Part shown: in pieces, positions 41,563 through 55,800 of the stretch
Position numbering within the stretch: the stretch's first letter is position 1
Layout of the letters: each line of letters begins with the position of its first letter
Assembly (NCBI RefSeq): GCF_032362555.1
Contig: NC_083526.1
Location: 2,810,001 to 2,874,000, forward strand
Source: Amyelois transitella
Taxonomy: Eukaryota > Arthropoda > Insecta > Lepidoptera > Pyralidae
Direction of reading: 5' to 3'
Length of the DNA stretch: 64,000 bases
Program-made: the position numbers and the translations under genes
Notes under the pieces: generated by a model
Database searches by the model: none
The model's input: the letters and a program-made list of their open reading frames with translations, nothing else
What the model was told of the DNA's origin: nothing

Positions 41563-43124
41563 GAATATTTAGTAAAGTTATAAAGGGTTCAAATAAATAT
41601 TATTACCTAGATAGATAGGTACCCTTTTTTGCTAAATAAATGAGTAAGGTACAGAAATAATTTAATAATCAACTAAATACTTCTAAACCTGCCAGTTGCG
41701 AACTATGTAAGTGTATATAATTGAATTTTAAAATTGTACGAGGATACGAAAATGTAAGCCAGGAAAATATATTTAAAAGCTAAAACGCAACAGCACTTGA
41801 GTTTCGTTTAAAAGATGGCTGAGTGGAGTAGAAGGCTGATATTGTGTGTGAGCTCTTGAAAGGGCTCGTACGACGCGAATTTAATTTCAACAGCCGAGAA
41901 ATGTGTTGAGGAGAAGGCATTTTTCACTGAGGAGAAAATAGATTTAAAAGGATGTTTGAAAGGAGACTTAATTTAATTTTCGATATCAAACAACATTACT
42001 GTTTTAGGTATCTACGAGGTTTGCACGGCAGATTTAAAGGTCATTTTAAGTCATCCTCAATCGTAGGTCATCCTCATTTTTAGGTTTCGTGGTCAATAGT
42101 TAGTTCACAATGTCTATAATCAGTTCGCAGATAAGGTCAGAGATTCTAAAGTAGAGATGCAAATATTAGTTAAATAAAATTGTTACATAATTACATATCA
42201 TGACCAATAAACAAGGTAGTATAACAATATATAACGCACATCTGTAATTGTAAGCCTCCTAAGCACATGTAATGTTACATTACGTGAAAAAATATCTAAT
42301 CTAAAAAGGGCGATAAAAAATTAGGGCAAATGTATGTATGTAACAACTAACAATCGCGTTGGGCAAGTTTGTCAAATATTTTCTATAGCAAGTTACAAAA
42401 CAAATTGATTGGTTAGCGACAGAACGTAGGTAAGTATTAGGAAATGTAAAAATTAAGTATTGTCCAAAAAAAAAAGAAAGTTTGTTACATTTTTACGATG
42501 CAATAATTACCTACTAGTAAAAAGTCTATCCCCATTCAAAGTTTAAAACTGTGAAGTCAAACATTTTTTAAAAACAAATGGTTCCGTTAGTTTTAACTTC
42601 AAACGAAAATTGGTTTGTCATAGGTCAAGTATTTAAAAGCTTCTGCTAAAATAAAATCTATAAAAATGTGACCATACTAATAACAAAAACGCAAAAGTTT
42701 TAATGATGTGTGTGTGTTTGTCACGGAAAAGCGACTGAACGGATTATCATGACACTGCAATAATAGCTTACTGATTGAAAAACCATAATAAGATAAAATT
42801 TATAGAGACAAAAGTCGCGGGTAACAGTTGTACAAGCGTCGCGTCGTTCTCTCCATCCAAGCACTATAATAAAATCATGATTAACCTCCACAATTGACAG
42901 TGACCAATCATTTCCATGTCTCGTTAATCATCATATTTTATGATATTACCACAGAATTATATTACGTTTCATTCAGCATGCTAGTTTTGTGCAAGTCAGT
43001 ATAAATAGATCAATCAATAAGTGTATTTTAACTTTGTATTTAGTTTTGGAATCGATTCCAATATGGTTGTGCACGAATATTATAAAAGTTACTTTTCCTG
43101 CGGGTTTCGCTTCAGTGGGAATTC

Positions 43125-43345
43125 TATTAGAATAGAATAAAATAGATTTATTTTCAAAATTGGATACAAGGTTGATACCTTGTTTCCAATTTTTTCTTAT
43201 TGACGTTAAATCACTTAAATCTAATTATAACTACTATCGCTTCCAAAGCGCATGTGTAGAAGAAGCGGCGGAACAAACTACATTGCAGCATTTTCATCGG
43301 GCGTCAATTTACAAATATAGATCTCTTAAATCTAAATCGTGGACG
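43125..43345 (+). repeat. Family C copy with its own near-perfect hairpin
   Basis: Arms 43156-43172 and 43177-43193 pair with one mismatch. The inverted segment is absent from other copies and lies at a different place from the hairpin at 16406. Confidence 0.8.
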
Positions 43346-43862
43346 AATGCAATAAAAACTGATAAAAAAGAACTAATTATGTCAATACGAATATTTCGTC
43401 ATTATCATCGTATTGATATTATAATTGAGAAGTTTTTAAGGATGTGTGGATGTGTGTGTGTGTTTGTTTTCATGCTAATATGCTTAATTTACATGAAACT
43501 TTACATTAATTAATTAGCATTGGACATTGGAATAACATTAATAATTTTTTTGTAACAGATTTAAGGCGTATAAATTTTTACATTTATTACTCCCATATTC
43601 CCAGTTCCAGTTTTAAAAGTGTTATTTTTTAGGGGTTTACAAAGATATTTTATATCTAGCTCGCTAACCGCAGCTTTAAATGTAGAATTCCATCGCCTCC
43701 ATCTCAGCTGACCATTTTGTAGACTTTTTTTTTAAATTGCTACTCACTGTTAACTCATTAGCCGGCACCTCACACTATCCATTTTCCCACAGAGCGCTGC
43801 ACCGCACAGATGCCAGAATCAAGTTTATGATAGAGAGCCAGCAGAGCTGAGAAGCTAAGACC

Positions 43863-46800
43863 ATGGCTTTGAGAGGGGAAGGTGAGAGTCTGCTCAGACC
43901 TGAGCAGAACGCTGTCGTGATGCCGCAGAACAGGGGAGCTGGTAAGTTTAATGACCTTTAAAGATAGCCAACTCATTTAAGTATTTTAACCTATTAGGTA
44001 AAATAGATTATTAAAATGTGTGGATTTCTCATCTTTGCATGTTCCAAATTGTGCGTTACTGCACCAGATATGAAATTACTAGAGTACGCCCGCGTAAACC
44101 AAAAAATCCCATAAATCTCCGATCTCCTGGGAATTTCGTTGAATCCTCTCTTAGACATTTGACCATATAAAGAACCTGGAACTACTACATGCCAAATTTA
44201 AATATATATATGACTAGCATATGTATATATCTATTAAAAATACTGCATTAAAATCCGTTGTGTAGTTTTAAAGATCTAAGTACTTACATACTTAATATAA
44301 TATAACATATACAAACATACTGACATTGGGACAGACGCGGGAAGCGATTTTGCTCTATTATGTGTACCTAATGATCATGTGATAGTAAATAGATATATAA
44401 TAACGATTTTATGTATGTTTATATATACACACGTGCTAATATCTAATGTTATTATCTGCCTTGGTAACAGTCGTTTAAGTTTTATCTTTATGACTACACT
44501 TATAAAGCGATTGGACCTACTATATTTTGGTGGCCAATGATAAGGAGCGTATTTCTGAATAGTCATTAAAATTATATCATAATCATTTCAGAATCATAAT
44601 TTTGTAACAAAAATATCTATAAAGGTGAGATTTAGGTTCTTATTAGTTTTTTGGTATCTCGTTTGTTATTTCTTTTCTATTTTAGAAATTTATTAGCGCA
44701 ATGCTTAGACATTCAATCGACTAATTTTATACTTTTTCCGTCTATAGTATAGGGTATCCGTACTCATATTTTGCGTGTGTTATTTATTAGAATCATGATC
44801 TCATCTTTTCACAGATTTTTGCGTCAATAATCCTCCTCACCTTGCATTGAAGCGATGTAAATGACATCATTACAATCTTGATGCTTTTAAACTTATAGAA
44901 TTTAGATATATTTTGTTATCCAATTGAATACAATATTTTTTTTTTTTTACAAATTACACAGATTGAGTTGGCCTCGAAGTAAGTTCAAGACTTGTGTTAC
45001 GAGATACTAACTCAACGATACTATATTTTATAATAAATACTTATATAGATAAACATCCAAGGCCAATCAGGGAAAGTTCGCGTCTCATCATGCCCTGAAC
45101 GGGATTCGAACCTGGGACCTCCGGTGACACAGACAAGCGCACTACCGCTGCGCCACAGAGGCCATATTATTTCTTCATCTCATTATTGATCTCATACTTA
45201 GCTTTTTGCTTCAAATTCTTGGTTCTGTTAAGTCGTCAAACTCTTAAGGACTTAATTTCAAATGTCTTAAAAAAGAGATGTTAGGAGTACCCGTAATCGT
45301 AGAAAATGGATACCAACATGAAAAGAATAATAAGTGTGAAGGAAGCGGTAGAGGAGGAAATAGAAATCCATCGCTTACCCCAATGGACCGGCATGATGGT
45401 TTGTATGTATGTATCTGTAAAATGTTCGCGACGCAGTATATACCTATGTAGTTACTACAGAACAGGCAGCCTACCTTTTCTTTTGCATCGGACGTCAGTC
45501 TTTTGTTAATGGTATACCTGCAAAACCCCCTTTACAAATTAGGAACACCATTTGCTATGGTGACTGTACATTGAGGATATAAATCGTGATTAAACCAGCA
45601 CGTATAAATGTCTAAACTCTTAATAAAATATTTGACGAAACGCAAATATGTATTTGCGTCGGTATATTATTTTTCATGGCCTTAAAATTGCGATAACGAT
45701 TAAAATTATGTTAACTAAGTATATCGCTATCAGCCGAATATTTGCGGAATGCAAAACACGTGCTACCTTATCGTCATCTACAAATAAAGAGAGGTTAACT
45801 AGGTTGTTTTGTCATCTTCATCAATGTAACCTAATTTTGATAGTTATTTTTCGTTAACTTAACGATTGGGCAAATAATATAATCATTTTCTTATTCTCAG
45901 TGTTTCCACTTCAGCATATTATGAATTATATGCTTTACATATTGCTATTACAAGAGATTAATTACACGACCTTCACTTCTGCTAAAAAAGCGTTTTCCAA
46001 AAAAAATTGTTTAGGGAAACCATTCTAGACGCAATTTCAGCAGTGAACGAACATAATACAAAAAAAAACTAACTTCAATAACTAATACTTTACCAAGTTT
46101 ATTACTGACTATAACGTGGTCAGCACGTTCACCCGTTTCTAAAATTCGCATTTCAACAATTAATACTTCGCCAAGATTTTTACTGAGACTATAATGTGGT
46201 CTTGTTCAAATTCCGTTCCGGAATAGTGTCAGAATCTGATAGTCTTGCACTAATTCTCGCTCCGTATGAATACCGTACCGTACCGTAAAAGACTTGAGCA
46301 CTGTATAGTCTTGTTCTTTAATAAGCTAGAACACAGCTTCAATACAATACTTGACAAAAATAACAATAAGAAGAACGAAACGGAAAATAATGCTACCAAC
46401 CGTGCCAAAAAAATAATCCATACAAATACTCAACTGTCGTTCAAACATTTGAGAAGGGATGTGGGGATGAGTCTTGATTTCTTGCAGAGCACGCAAATTA
46501 TTTTTGACTTTACGAGTAGTTCAGAAAAGGTTTCTAATTATAAGTATGTTGGGTTGCTTTTTTGATCGTATTGCATCATCAGCTTCAAGCTCGCTAAAGG
46601 TCATTGAAAGTGATACCTCTTAGTAAACAGATTTTCCAGATATTACACGGCTGGATGCCTGCGGCCCCAATTCGCCTAGGTAATTTTAGCAAGTGCTTTT
46701 TGTATATCAGTCGTCTTTTCACACATTGACAGTAGACTAAAAATAAAAGTCCAAATTTGTTTTGGCTCGAAAACTTCCATTTGCCTGTAAGTAGGTAGGT

Positions 46801-49800
46801 ACTCTAATGACTTTTCTACACGTAGGTATGTTTTGAAAATGTGATCATCGGCTTAGCTGAATCATGCATAAAATATAATTCGTTCACGGTCGGCTTCATG
46901 AAAAACGTATTTTTATAAATCATCACATCATATAAGTGAGCTATGATCAAATGATCATACCAGAAAATATTAACGTGTATTGTAATATTTTCTGGTTTGA
47001 TGTCGTCGTATTTATACAAGTCTAACTTCTATTCTTTAGACCTAACGACTCAAAACGCCGAAGAAGAAAAAAGCTTGAAAGCGGATAATATGCACTTCTG
47101 AGCATCGTAGCGGTAGTGTCACAAGAAATGATTAAGAACCTGTAAAAGAAGTAAATGGCGGTTAATCCATAAATAGTCTTACACTGGTTACATTTAAAAC
47201 GACAATGAGGTCATGCATTACTACAACAGAGAGGTCAGGCACCACTAGGTTTCTCAGAACATATGGAGATAAAACGTTTATCAACTGTATACAATGCGAA
47301 TATGATAAAATTAATTGAAAAGAAAATAAGAATTCTCAACATTCTTCAACAACTTTTAGTTACAAAAATTATAAAAACATTTTAAATCCCAAGACTAAGG
47401 AGATTTCACCAGTTCTATGTCAATGATGCTTCCACTTTAGGCTGCACCGACAGATAAATTAGTTCTCATCACTCATACTTATCCCTGTATGTTCCCCAAA
47501 GTCGACTCTTTCAATGAACTCCGTTGTAAACTAAAGTCATTTAGCATTTCGTTTATTTCTATTCGTCCATAAATTTATTGCTCTAATATACAAACAGAAT
47601 AAAGGCGAGTGTTACAGAGGTACCAATGAGGTTGGCAGCATTTGTCGGAACCTTTGACCTTCACGTCAAAGGAGAGCTAGTGGTCAATTGAACAAAATGA
47701 TGACGAGATATCTTGAATCACTGTTGAACATAAGTAAACAAATAAATCAGTGATATGATAATGCTGTGGCAGAAATATAATTTGCTTTGAAATGATGACT
47801 CAAATATAGTGGAAATCAGCCAATTCGCATTTTACTACACAAACTAGAAGATGCAGCGTTTCTCATTATGTAGAATTCTTTTCAGTCTAAATCTAATTTG
47901 GATCGCTCGAAATGTGTGTTAAAATTATCCGACAGTACACCATCGATAGAGGAATTTGTCAGATTTTTGCCGCTATTGATTTTTATAACGCTTCTGGATG
48001 ATATCAAAATGCCTCTTCAAAGAAAGAATTGTTACGTGTAGGAAGTAGATTGTTGACCAGTTTTAAGTCACTACGACAAAACTGCCACATCGTTAACAAA
48101 CCATATTTATATGTGTATCGTACTGATCTCGTATACATCATGATGATATGAATTGTATCCTGTAGGGGGCGTTCATTTTTATATTTGTCATAATAAATTC
48201 ATTCCTCTATATTCACCCCATGCCGTGTGGTTCCCGGCACCATTAGAAATAAGAATAGGACCACTCCATCTCTTTCCCACGGATGTCGTAAAAGACAACT
48301 AAGGGATAGGCTTATAAACTTGGGATTCTTCTTTTAGGCGCTGGGCTAGCAACCGTAGACGTGATTATATGTATGTATTCACCCCAAGATATTTAAATGA
48401 AAAATTCGTCTATGCGATTACCAGTCATGAATCGGTTAATTTCTGATTCAATATCGTTTTATGGAAAATCTAGTCATGACATGAGCAAGATTCTCAAGCA
48501 ACTTTCAACGGATCAAGACCAGTCAGAGTAGAAATTGCTCTTGAACGAGTTGTACGGGCTGCGTTCACATACTGACACAAGATATCACCTATTGTACTAT
48601 TGTTCTCTGAATATTATGCAAAGCTATGAGACATGCGACCGATGTCAAAGGAATGTAGCGTGTTTAATTACTCGGCATAGTTTACATTTTTGGGTTATCC
48701 CGTGGGTCTAACGGATTCTTTGTAAACGTAGTTTTGTGAATACATAGTACAAAAAGTGAGTTTAAAGATTTGATGATCATGATAAGTTTAAGCGAATTTG
48801 TTGTTGGCAAAAATCCAAGTAAATTACATACATACATATGGTCACGTCTAAATCCCTTGCGGGGTAGACAGAGCCAATAGTCTTGAAAAGACTGAATGGC
48901 CACGTTCAGCTATTTGGCTTAACCATAGAATTGAGATTCTACTAGTGACAGGTTGCTGGCCCATCGCCTAAAAAAGGAATTCCCAAGTTTGTAAGCCTAT
49001 CCCTTAGTCCCCTTTTGCGACATCCATGGGAAAGAGATGGAGTGGTCCTATTCTTTTTTGTATTGGTGCCAGGAACCACACGGCACCAAGTAAATTACTG
49101 CTAGGATTATTCTTTTAACAGTTCAACAGCAAGTGGTAACAGTAGTTAAAGTATATCTCATATCGTGTCACAGTTGCGACACAAATAAACATTACTCATC
49201 GTAAAACAAAGGTCAGAACCTTTTGTTATTACAAAATAATGCATGTGCATCCGTGAGTCTTTCCTTGTCCGATGAGTCTTGATGTAAACAAGTATGCGTT
49301 TATATCGTCTACATATCGTTACTTGAGACGCAACGTTAGCAAAACATGGAAAATTGCTTAATTGTAAGCAGTATGTAGTTATTAGTACTATTTTTTTAAT
49401 AGGTTGCTTTGTTTTAAAGGCTTGATAACAGCAAAAGCATTAGCAATGTAGTTTAACAGCGGATTTGCTTCAAAGTAGAATACAAGAACTTTGAATTCGT
49501 CACATCACATTGAAAATACACTACCGTCGTGCCGCAGACTCTCAATAAAAAAAAATACTGACTACTTATGCATGGATTTTCCCAAGCTGAGTTGGGGTAA
49601 TGGTAAAAATTCAAGGATTCATCTAAGCAGCCGACGGCAACATTTTTATCTAATCATTTCAAAGAATTTCCAATTTGTCTTGCAAACCCAGCGCTGTAAA
49701 GCCAACAACTGAGAATGCAATAGTGAATTTCTTTGATGGGAGAGACTAAACTGCAAACTTGTTGATAAATATATATAGAACATCTTATGTCTGGTCGAGA

Positions 49801-52800
49801 TGTAACGGATTTCAGTAATTTACATATGAACAAAGCAAATGCATAATGTTTATTGAACCTCTTTCTACACGTGTAGATTTTTATTCATGAAGCAATTGTC
49901 AAAGCGCCGGAAACGATACAAATGAATAGTCCTTTTTATTTTGGAAATTATTATTACTCTACAATTTTTACGAACAAGTTTACAGGCATATAATTTCAGT
50001 TTGGAATTTCGTTTAGGACAGCGTAAATTCTAGCATTTATTTACACAAGGTTTATAAATCTACGCTATCCTTTTAATATAATTCTTGAGTTTCTTGAGAG
50101 ATTAGTATTTTAAAACGAGTCAACTTATTACCAGTTAAATGAGCCATTTTTTACCATAAATTCGTAGTAATCGTCATTTTTAAGTAAATACTCTTCAGAG
50201 AAATTTTCTTCTGTCTTCATGATGACGTAATAAATGTCGAGCGTATTTACTGTCTATATGAGCTATTTATTTTATTATCGTGCATTTATTGTATTGGGAG
50301 ATAAAAGTAGTAAGTTATAGAAATAAAGCAATTCGAGATCAATTTAAACATTTGAGTGTGCTTATGGTCATCTAGGTATGAAACTTGTATTTTAATTATT
50401 TTCGCTAAAGTACAATAAAATGCTTTCGCTTCTTGTGTAATTGAAGGCGCGAATAGAATAACTTACAGTTGATGAGTCTAAAACGAGAATAAAACGTTGT
50501 CATATCTTCAGCATATTAACTAAGACTTACATACATACATACATAAAATCACGCCTCTTTCCCGGAGGGGTAGGCAGAGACTACCTCAACTTAGACTAAC
50601 TTAACTACTTTAACTAAGACTTAAATGCAGATAAAGCATAACAGGTATATTTAAATCTTTAAATAATTTAGCTATAACGTTGTAAGCAAATTCCAATGAC
50701 ACATAATTATGCATGATCTCAAAGGCGGAATTTCAGCTTTACCTTGGCATCAAAATACAACTATAATGTTTTGCGAATATCTTAGTGGTATCTAAGCGTA
50801 AACACATCGGGTGACTTTAATACCAGCCAAAATTCCTAAGCAAGATCAGATTATGAATCGACTGTCAAATTTTTTTTTCCATCTCATTGACCAATGAGCT
50901 GATACCACTCTTTAACTTTTTCGGGAGTTTGTGTTTCTCAAAACCATGTTGGAATTATATCTTGTTTATTTATTAACAATCAACAAAATAATAACGAACC
51001 GTAGTCAAATTCTTCAGATGAAGCAAAAGCAATGAACCACGGAACTTTCTTGTCGTGTTCACATGCTAAGTAATGCTTTGAGTCCTGGGGACCGGTTTGC
51101 GTCTTTTCTACGCCATATATCAGGGTCTTCGTCATTCCTTTACCTTGACCGAGTCCCAGTTACTACTTATCCTTCACATTGAAGGTCATCTACCGTTATA
51201 ATTGTGTTTACTTAGAGCGCTTCAAATATAATCGGACGAATTTAGATTTAGATCCTGTTTTCAAAACTTGTTTCTTGAAATAATTTGTTGCTCTTAATAT
51301 GTTGGTCACGGTCATAACAAATCATGGTTATTTTGTTATTTTACTTATATAACAGCGATAACATTATAAATACTTATTATTGTTTCAGTAAATGGTTTAG
51401 TTGGTGTCTTATATCGAATTTTTATGTGGCATTTCCTACATTAATGTGATATTATCAATTGCATTCTTAACTATTGGTTTCGTAGCTTGACGTCTGTCTA
51501 AGTGCTTTCCAATCTGTGAAAAGATATGACCAAGATTTAGGAAGTCCGCTTTCTTACAAAACTGTCTTTGGAATATGCCAAAATTCTTCATGCCTTCGTA
51601 ATATACTTCTCAGACCCATTTATTTCTCATTTGCTTATCCATTTAGCGTCCATTAGAGCTGTTATCACAGTTAACTGCAACGGTCAAGCAACTAGTATTA
51701 CTGTCGCCATTTTATCATTTTGTAACAATATCTCCAGTTCATTATTGATTTGTTTGTTTATATTTGTTTGGTGAGTGTATAAATCATTAGTTTATTTGTT
51801 TCTCAATTATCCACAGTATCAGTCACACAAAACTCAAGACTGTCCTCATTGTATCGGGTCTTAACTATTGTAAAAACGTAGGATTATGGGATAGGATAGG
51901 ATATATATTTGTAGGACGTAACGATTGATTTAGATCTTCTTTGATCAATCTTTTTGTATCCAAGTCTCGGTATACTGTTTCTTTTTTTATGTAGTTGCAT
52001 CATATTAATCAATTAATGTTTGTGGTTTTAATTTTTTTAGTGTGTACGGAAAATCAATTTTGGTTAGTTCGTTTTTAATCGGCTAAAATACCTGTGTTGT
52101 TTGGTGTCTTTACTCGTCAGTTTTAATTTTTCCTCTTGTTATTATTCTTTTTACTACATTCACTTACGCGTGCAATATAGTTCTTCTAAGAGTTTGAGGA
52201 AACCTTTTAAAAGTGCTTCTCCGTACTCACTAAGGATTTTATCCGGTTATGCCGGTTTCTGCCAGTCAATATTACTAAGTTCATTTATTTTTGCACAAAA
52301 ATTTCCCAAGACCTTAAAGTGTACGTACATTATCTAACTTACTAACTAACCTAGGTGTTACAAGTGTACAATCTGCGCGGTTTATAAGACCTTGTGTGTG
52401 TATGTTGTCGAGTATCGCATTACTGTATGCCGCTAATGTCATTACCATTCGTCCACGTATGTCATCAGTTCCTCTGTGTTTACGTTTCTGTAATTGTGAT
52501 GCACAGCTATGGAACCTTCGCTGTTGTTCTGCAGAAGGGAATTCTTCGAAAATGTGAGTAAGCAGTCAGTGTTGTGTTGTTTTCAGTATATTAGAATAGT
52601 CAAGGGATAGGCTTATAAAATTGCGATCCTTTTTTTAGGCGATGTGCTAGCAACCTGTCACTATTTGGATCTGAATTCCATCATTAAGCCGAGCAGCAGA
52701 ATGTGGCCATTCAGTCTTTTCGGGACTGTTGGCTCTGTCTACCCCGTAAGGGATATAGACGTGACTATATGTATGTATGTATGTAGAATAGTCAAGACCA

Positions 52801-55800
52801 TGCAAAGACATATCGAGACATGCTGTCTCTCTTCCGTGGATGTTTTAAGAAGGGGAATGAGCATTATTTGGCCCTTGGCCTACGGTTGGCGTTGGCACCG
52901 TGTGGTTTTGTGGGGTCGAGTCCAATATAATAGTCGGGCTTTCCGTGGCTTTGCGGGCAGACGAGGGTATTTAAAAACACTATCGGAGGTCAGACTATGG
53001 ACGCTTCGTCCTATTCCTTGGCTTATCAATCCCGTATTTTCCCCAAGGAAAACTTAACTGGGAGAGTAGAGTAGTAAACAGCATGTTCGAATCTGTTATA
53101 TCGCAATGCAAGGTTAACCGGTGTCAGGACATCGATAACGGCCAGATGGTGACCGGTTGCATTGTGACCTTTTGCCCCAAAGCCTGGAGTCATCATTGTT
53201 ATCTCATGGTCACATGATTGAAATAACAAATATCATAAAAGTTTTAAATTTATTATATTCGTCGTTGTACGTTTATTCTTAGCACTTATCATGTTTAATG
53301 AATTTCTTAGTTCGCTAAAGAAGATGTTGATTATACAAATTCTTAATTTCTTAAAATTAGTTACGTTATCACATTGACGTTACGCTATTACCTACCGTTT
53401 TCAAACGCAACTGTAGAAGAAGTTGTGGAACAAACTAGTAATATAGTGTATTGTGTTTTTTTCAACGGATCCTCAAAGGCTTTGCACGGTTTTTTGGAGA
53501 AAGACAAAGGGTATCTTTCATCCTGGTAAAACTATTGTCTCCGTGGTATTTGCGAAAAAGCCGATATTCTTTTTGTAGGTGGCGCTAATTTGTCGCTTTT
53601 TGTAGGTAGCGTTTAATTCGTTGCTTCTTGTCGTGACGTGTTATTACAAGAAGTTTAATTCAGTAAATAACTTGTGGAGAGGTAACAAACAAATGAACTC
53701 ACTCTCGCATTTTCAATATTGGTATTCTGCCGATTACAACATGAGCTTTGTATGATACGTTGTTTAACTGGATTTAGAAGTTTTAATGGGATGTTTACCT
53801 CAATTTTAACTTTATTTTACTTCGTGTTTTATGATATCGTTTTAAACAAAATATTTTAAAGAAACGTTTGTGTAACCTTAAGAGTACCATTATCGATTCT
53901 CACTTCGCAGTAATATTTATATCGGCAGAACAACGTATTGATTAGCTGACGTTACCACAGACTATGAAATGAAAGAATGACAAGGTGTTGTCATTCTGTT
54001 TACAGTAGTGAATACAACACGAAATTGGTTATAATTTTTTCCTAATGACTATGTTTCCAGTGCGACGCCGTTTTTTATCGCGCGAAAAACGAATGTTGTC
54101 CCTTTTCACATAAATACATAAAATGAAGCCTCTTTCCCGGAGGGGTAGGCAGAGACTACATCTTTCCACTTGCCACGATCTCTGCATACTTCCTTCGTTT
54201 CATCCACATTCATAACTCTCTTCATGCAAGCTCGGCGGTTTCGGGTACTCTTGACCTGACCCTTTACCAGGACGTTCTTAATTTGATCAAGATACGTTCG
54301 GACGTTCTTAATTTGATCAAGATACGTTCGTCTAGGTCTTCCCACTCCGACCTTGCCCCCCACACTCTCCTGGTATGCCTGCTTTCACTCATCCTCTCAC
54401 GTCATAATAAAAAGCGAAATAGCGATAGGTTGTCGCGCGATTAAAACGGCGTCGCGCGTGCCATGCTACGGGCGCAAGACATATTTCACAGCAGCAGCCC
54501 ATTCATATAGGATGAGTTATGTTTACGCGATGCAGCCGGGCTTCTACGGCCGTTTGTTCTACAGGGCTCATGTTCGCATTACATGTTACATGCATAGTTG
54601 TCGTGTTCTGCTTTAGTTATGCGGGTAATATGCGGCACTCCTTATTTTGTACAAAGGGCAATAAATTTCGCTGCGAAATTGGTAAACACAAAACAAAACA
54701 GTGCTGTATATATATACTACTCAAAGAAAGAAAAGAATAATAAAATAATAAAGCAATAGGTACATAAACTAGCTGTGCCTGCAACTTCGTCTGCGTGGAA
54801 TAGTTATTTTGGGCATCATTGAAGCCTTCAAGGATGAATAATTTTCCCCGTTTTTTTCACATTTTCTATTATTTCTTTGCCTCTTATAGTTGCAGCGTGA
54901 TGTTATATAGCCTAAATACTTCCTCGATAAATGGTCTATTCAACGCAAAAAGAATTTTTCAATTCCAACCTGTAGTAGTTCCTGAGATTAGCGCGTTCGA
55001 ACAAACAAAGAAACTCTTCAGCTTTATAATATTAGTATAGACAAAGGTTTCATTAAATATTGTCGTTTGCCTCTTCATTAAACATCCGGTCCCTCGACGA
55101 ACATTTGTTTTGTACGACAATATTATTTATAACATCTCAATTACTATAATATACAGCTTACGATTCTGCTCATGTCCTAGAAATGTACATTTCTTTTGAT
55201 AAATTTGTCTAACTGAATCGAATACGATCGAGTCTGCATAAACAAGGCGATTCTATAAATAAAATATTGATTTATGATCGATATTTATGAGCGAGTTGCA
55301 GACTAATGTATAAGGCACTGGCATGTAGTATGTGTAAAATATAATATGTTTTATCTTCTCTTTATCATTGTTTTTGAAGTTAACCTCGGAGTAAGAGAGA
55401 GGGAAATAACGACTTATGTTAAATCAACGTTTTTGAATACCTAAATGCTCCCTGGCATTTTTTTTAAAATTATTTTTGGTGGACAATGAGATATATCATT
55501 GTTTATCTTGACCTTACAAGTTAGGTATGAAATGGTGTAAACGTGACCAAAACTAACCATTCCAACCAATATACGAAATATTAACACTTTTGTTCTTAAG
55601 TGTACCGATTGTTATTTTCTCATCTAGTTACAGTAATCAGGGAATTCTTATAAGATTTCACAGGTTTCAAACGATTGACTGATCGAAGGAAACGCTGTAG
55701 TTGATTAACTTTTACATTTTATATGGTTTCTATATATAAGAACTAATATACATATAAGAACTTTATTACAGTGTGTAATAAAGTTCTTATATTTTTTTTA

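Larger units (their letters stand above)
38566..43862. other. Intergenic between TMEM216-like and ENT genes
   Basis: Should hold both promoters (divergent genes). Contents seen: a worn LINE-like relic (38776-38968), a diverged SINE (40178-40430), a truncated family B copy (41475-41562), a Helitron-like fragment (about 42690-42840) and a family C copy (43125-43345). CCCACAG at 43786-43792 may be an acceptor for the ENT 5' UTR. No gene seen. Confidence 0.55.

Noticed and set aside
46266-46565. 99-codon plus-strand frame in ENT intron 1
   Set aside because: Low-complexity Asn/Lys-rich, no domain, no second line of evidence.
52644-53057. 137-codon plus-strand reading frame
   Set aside because: It starts inside a family B retroposon and is antisense to the decayed minus-strand region. 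No start context or domain.
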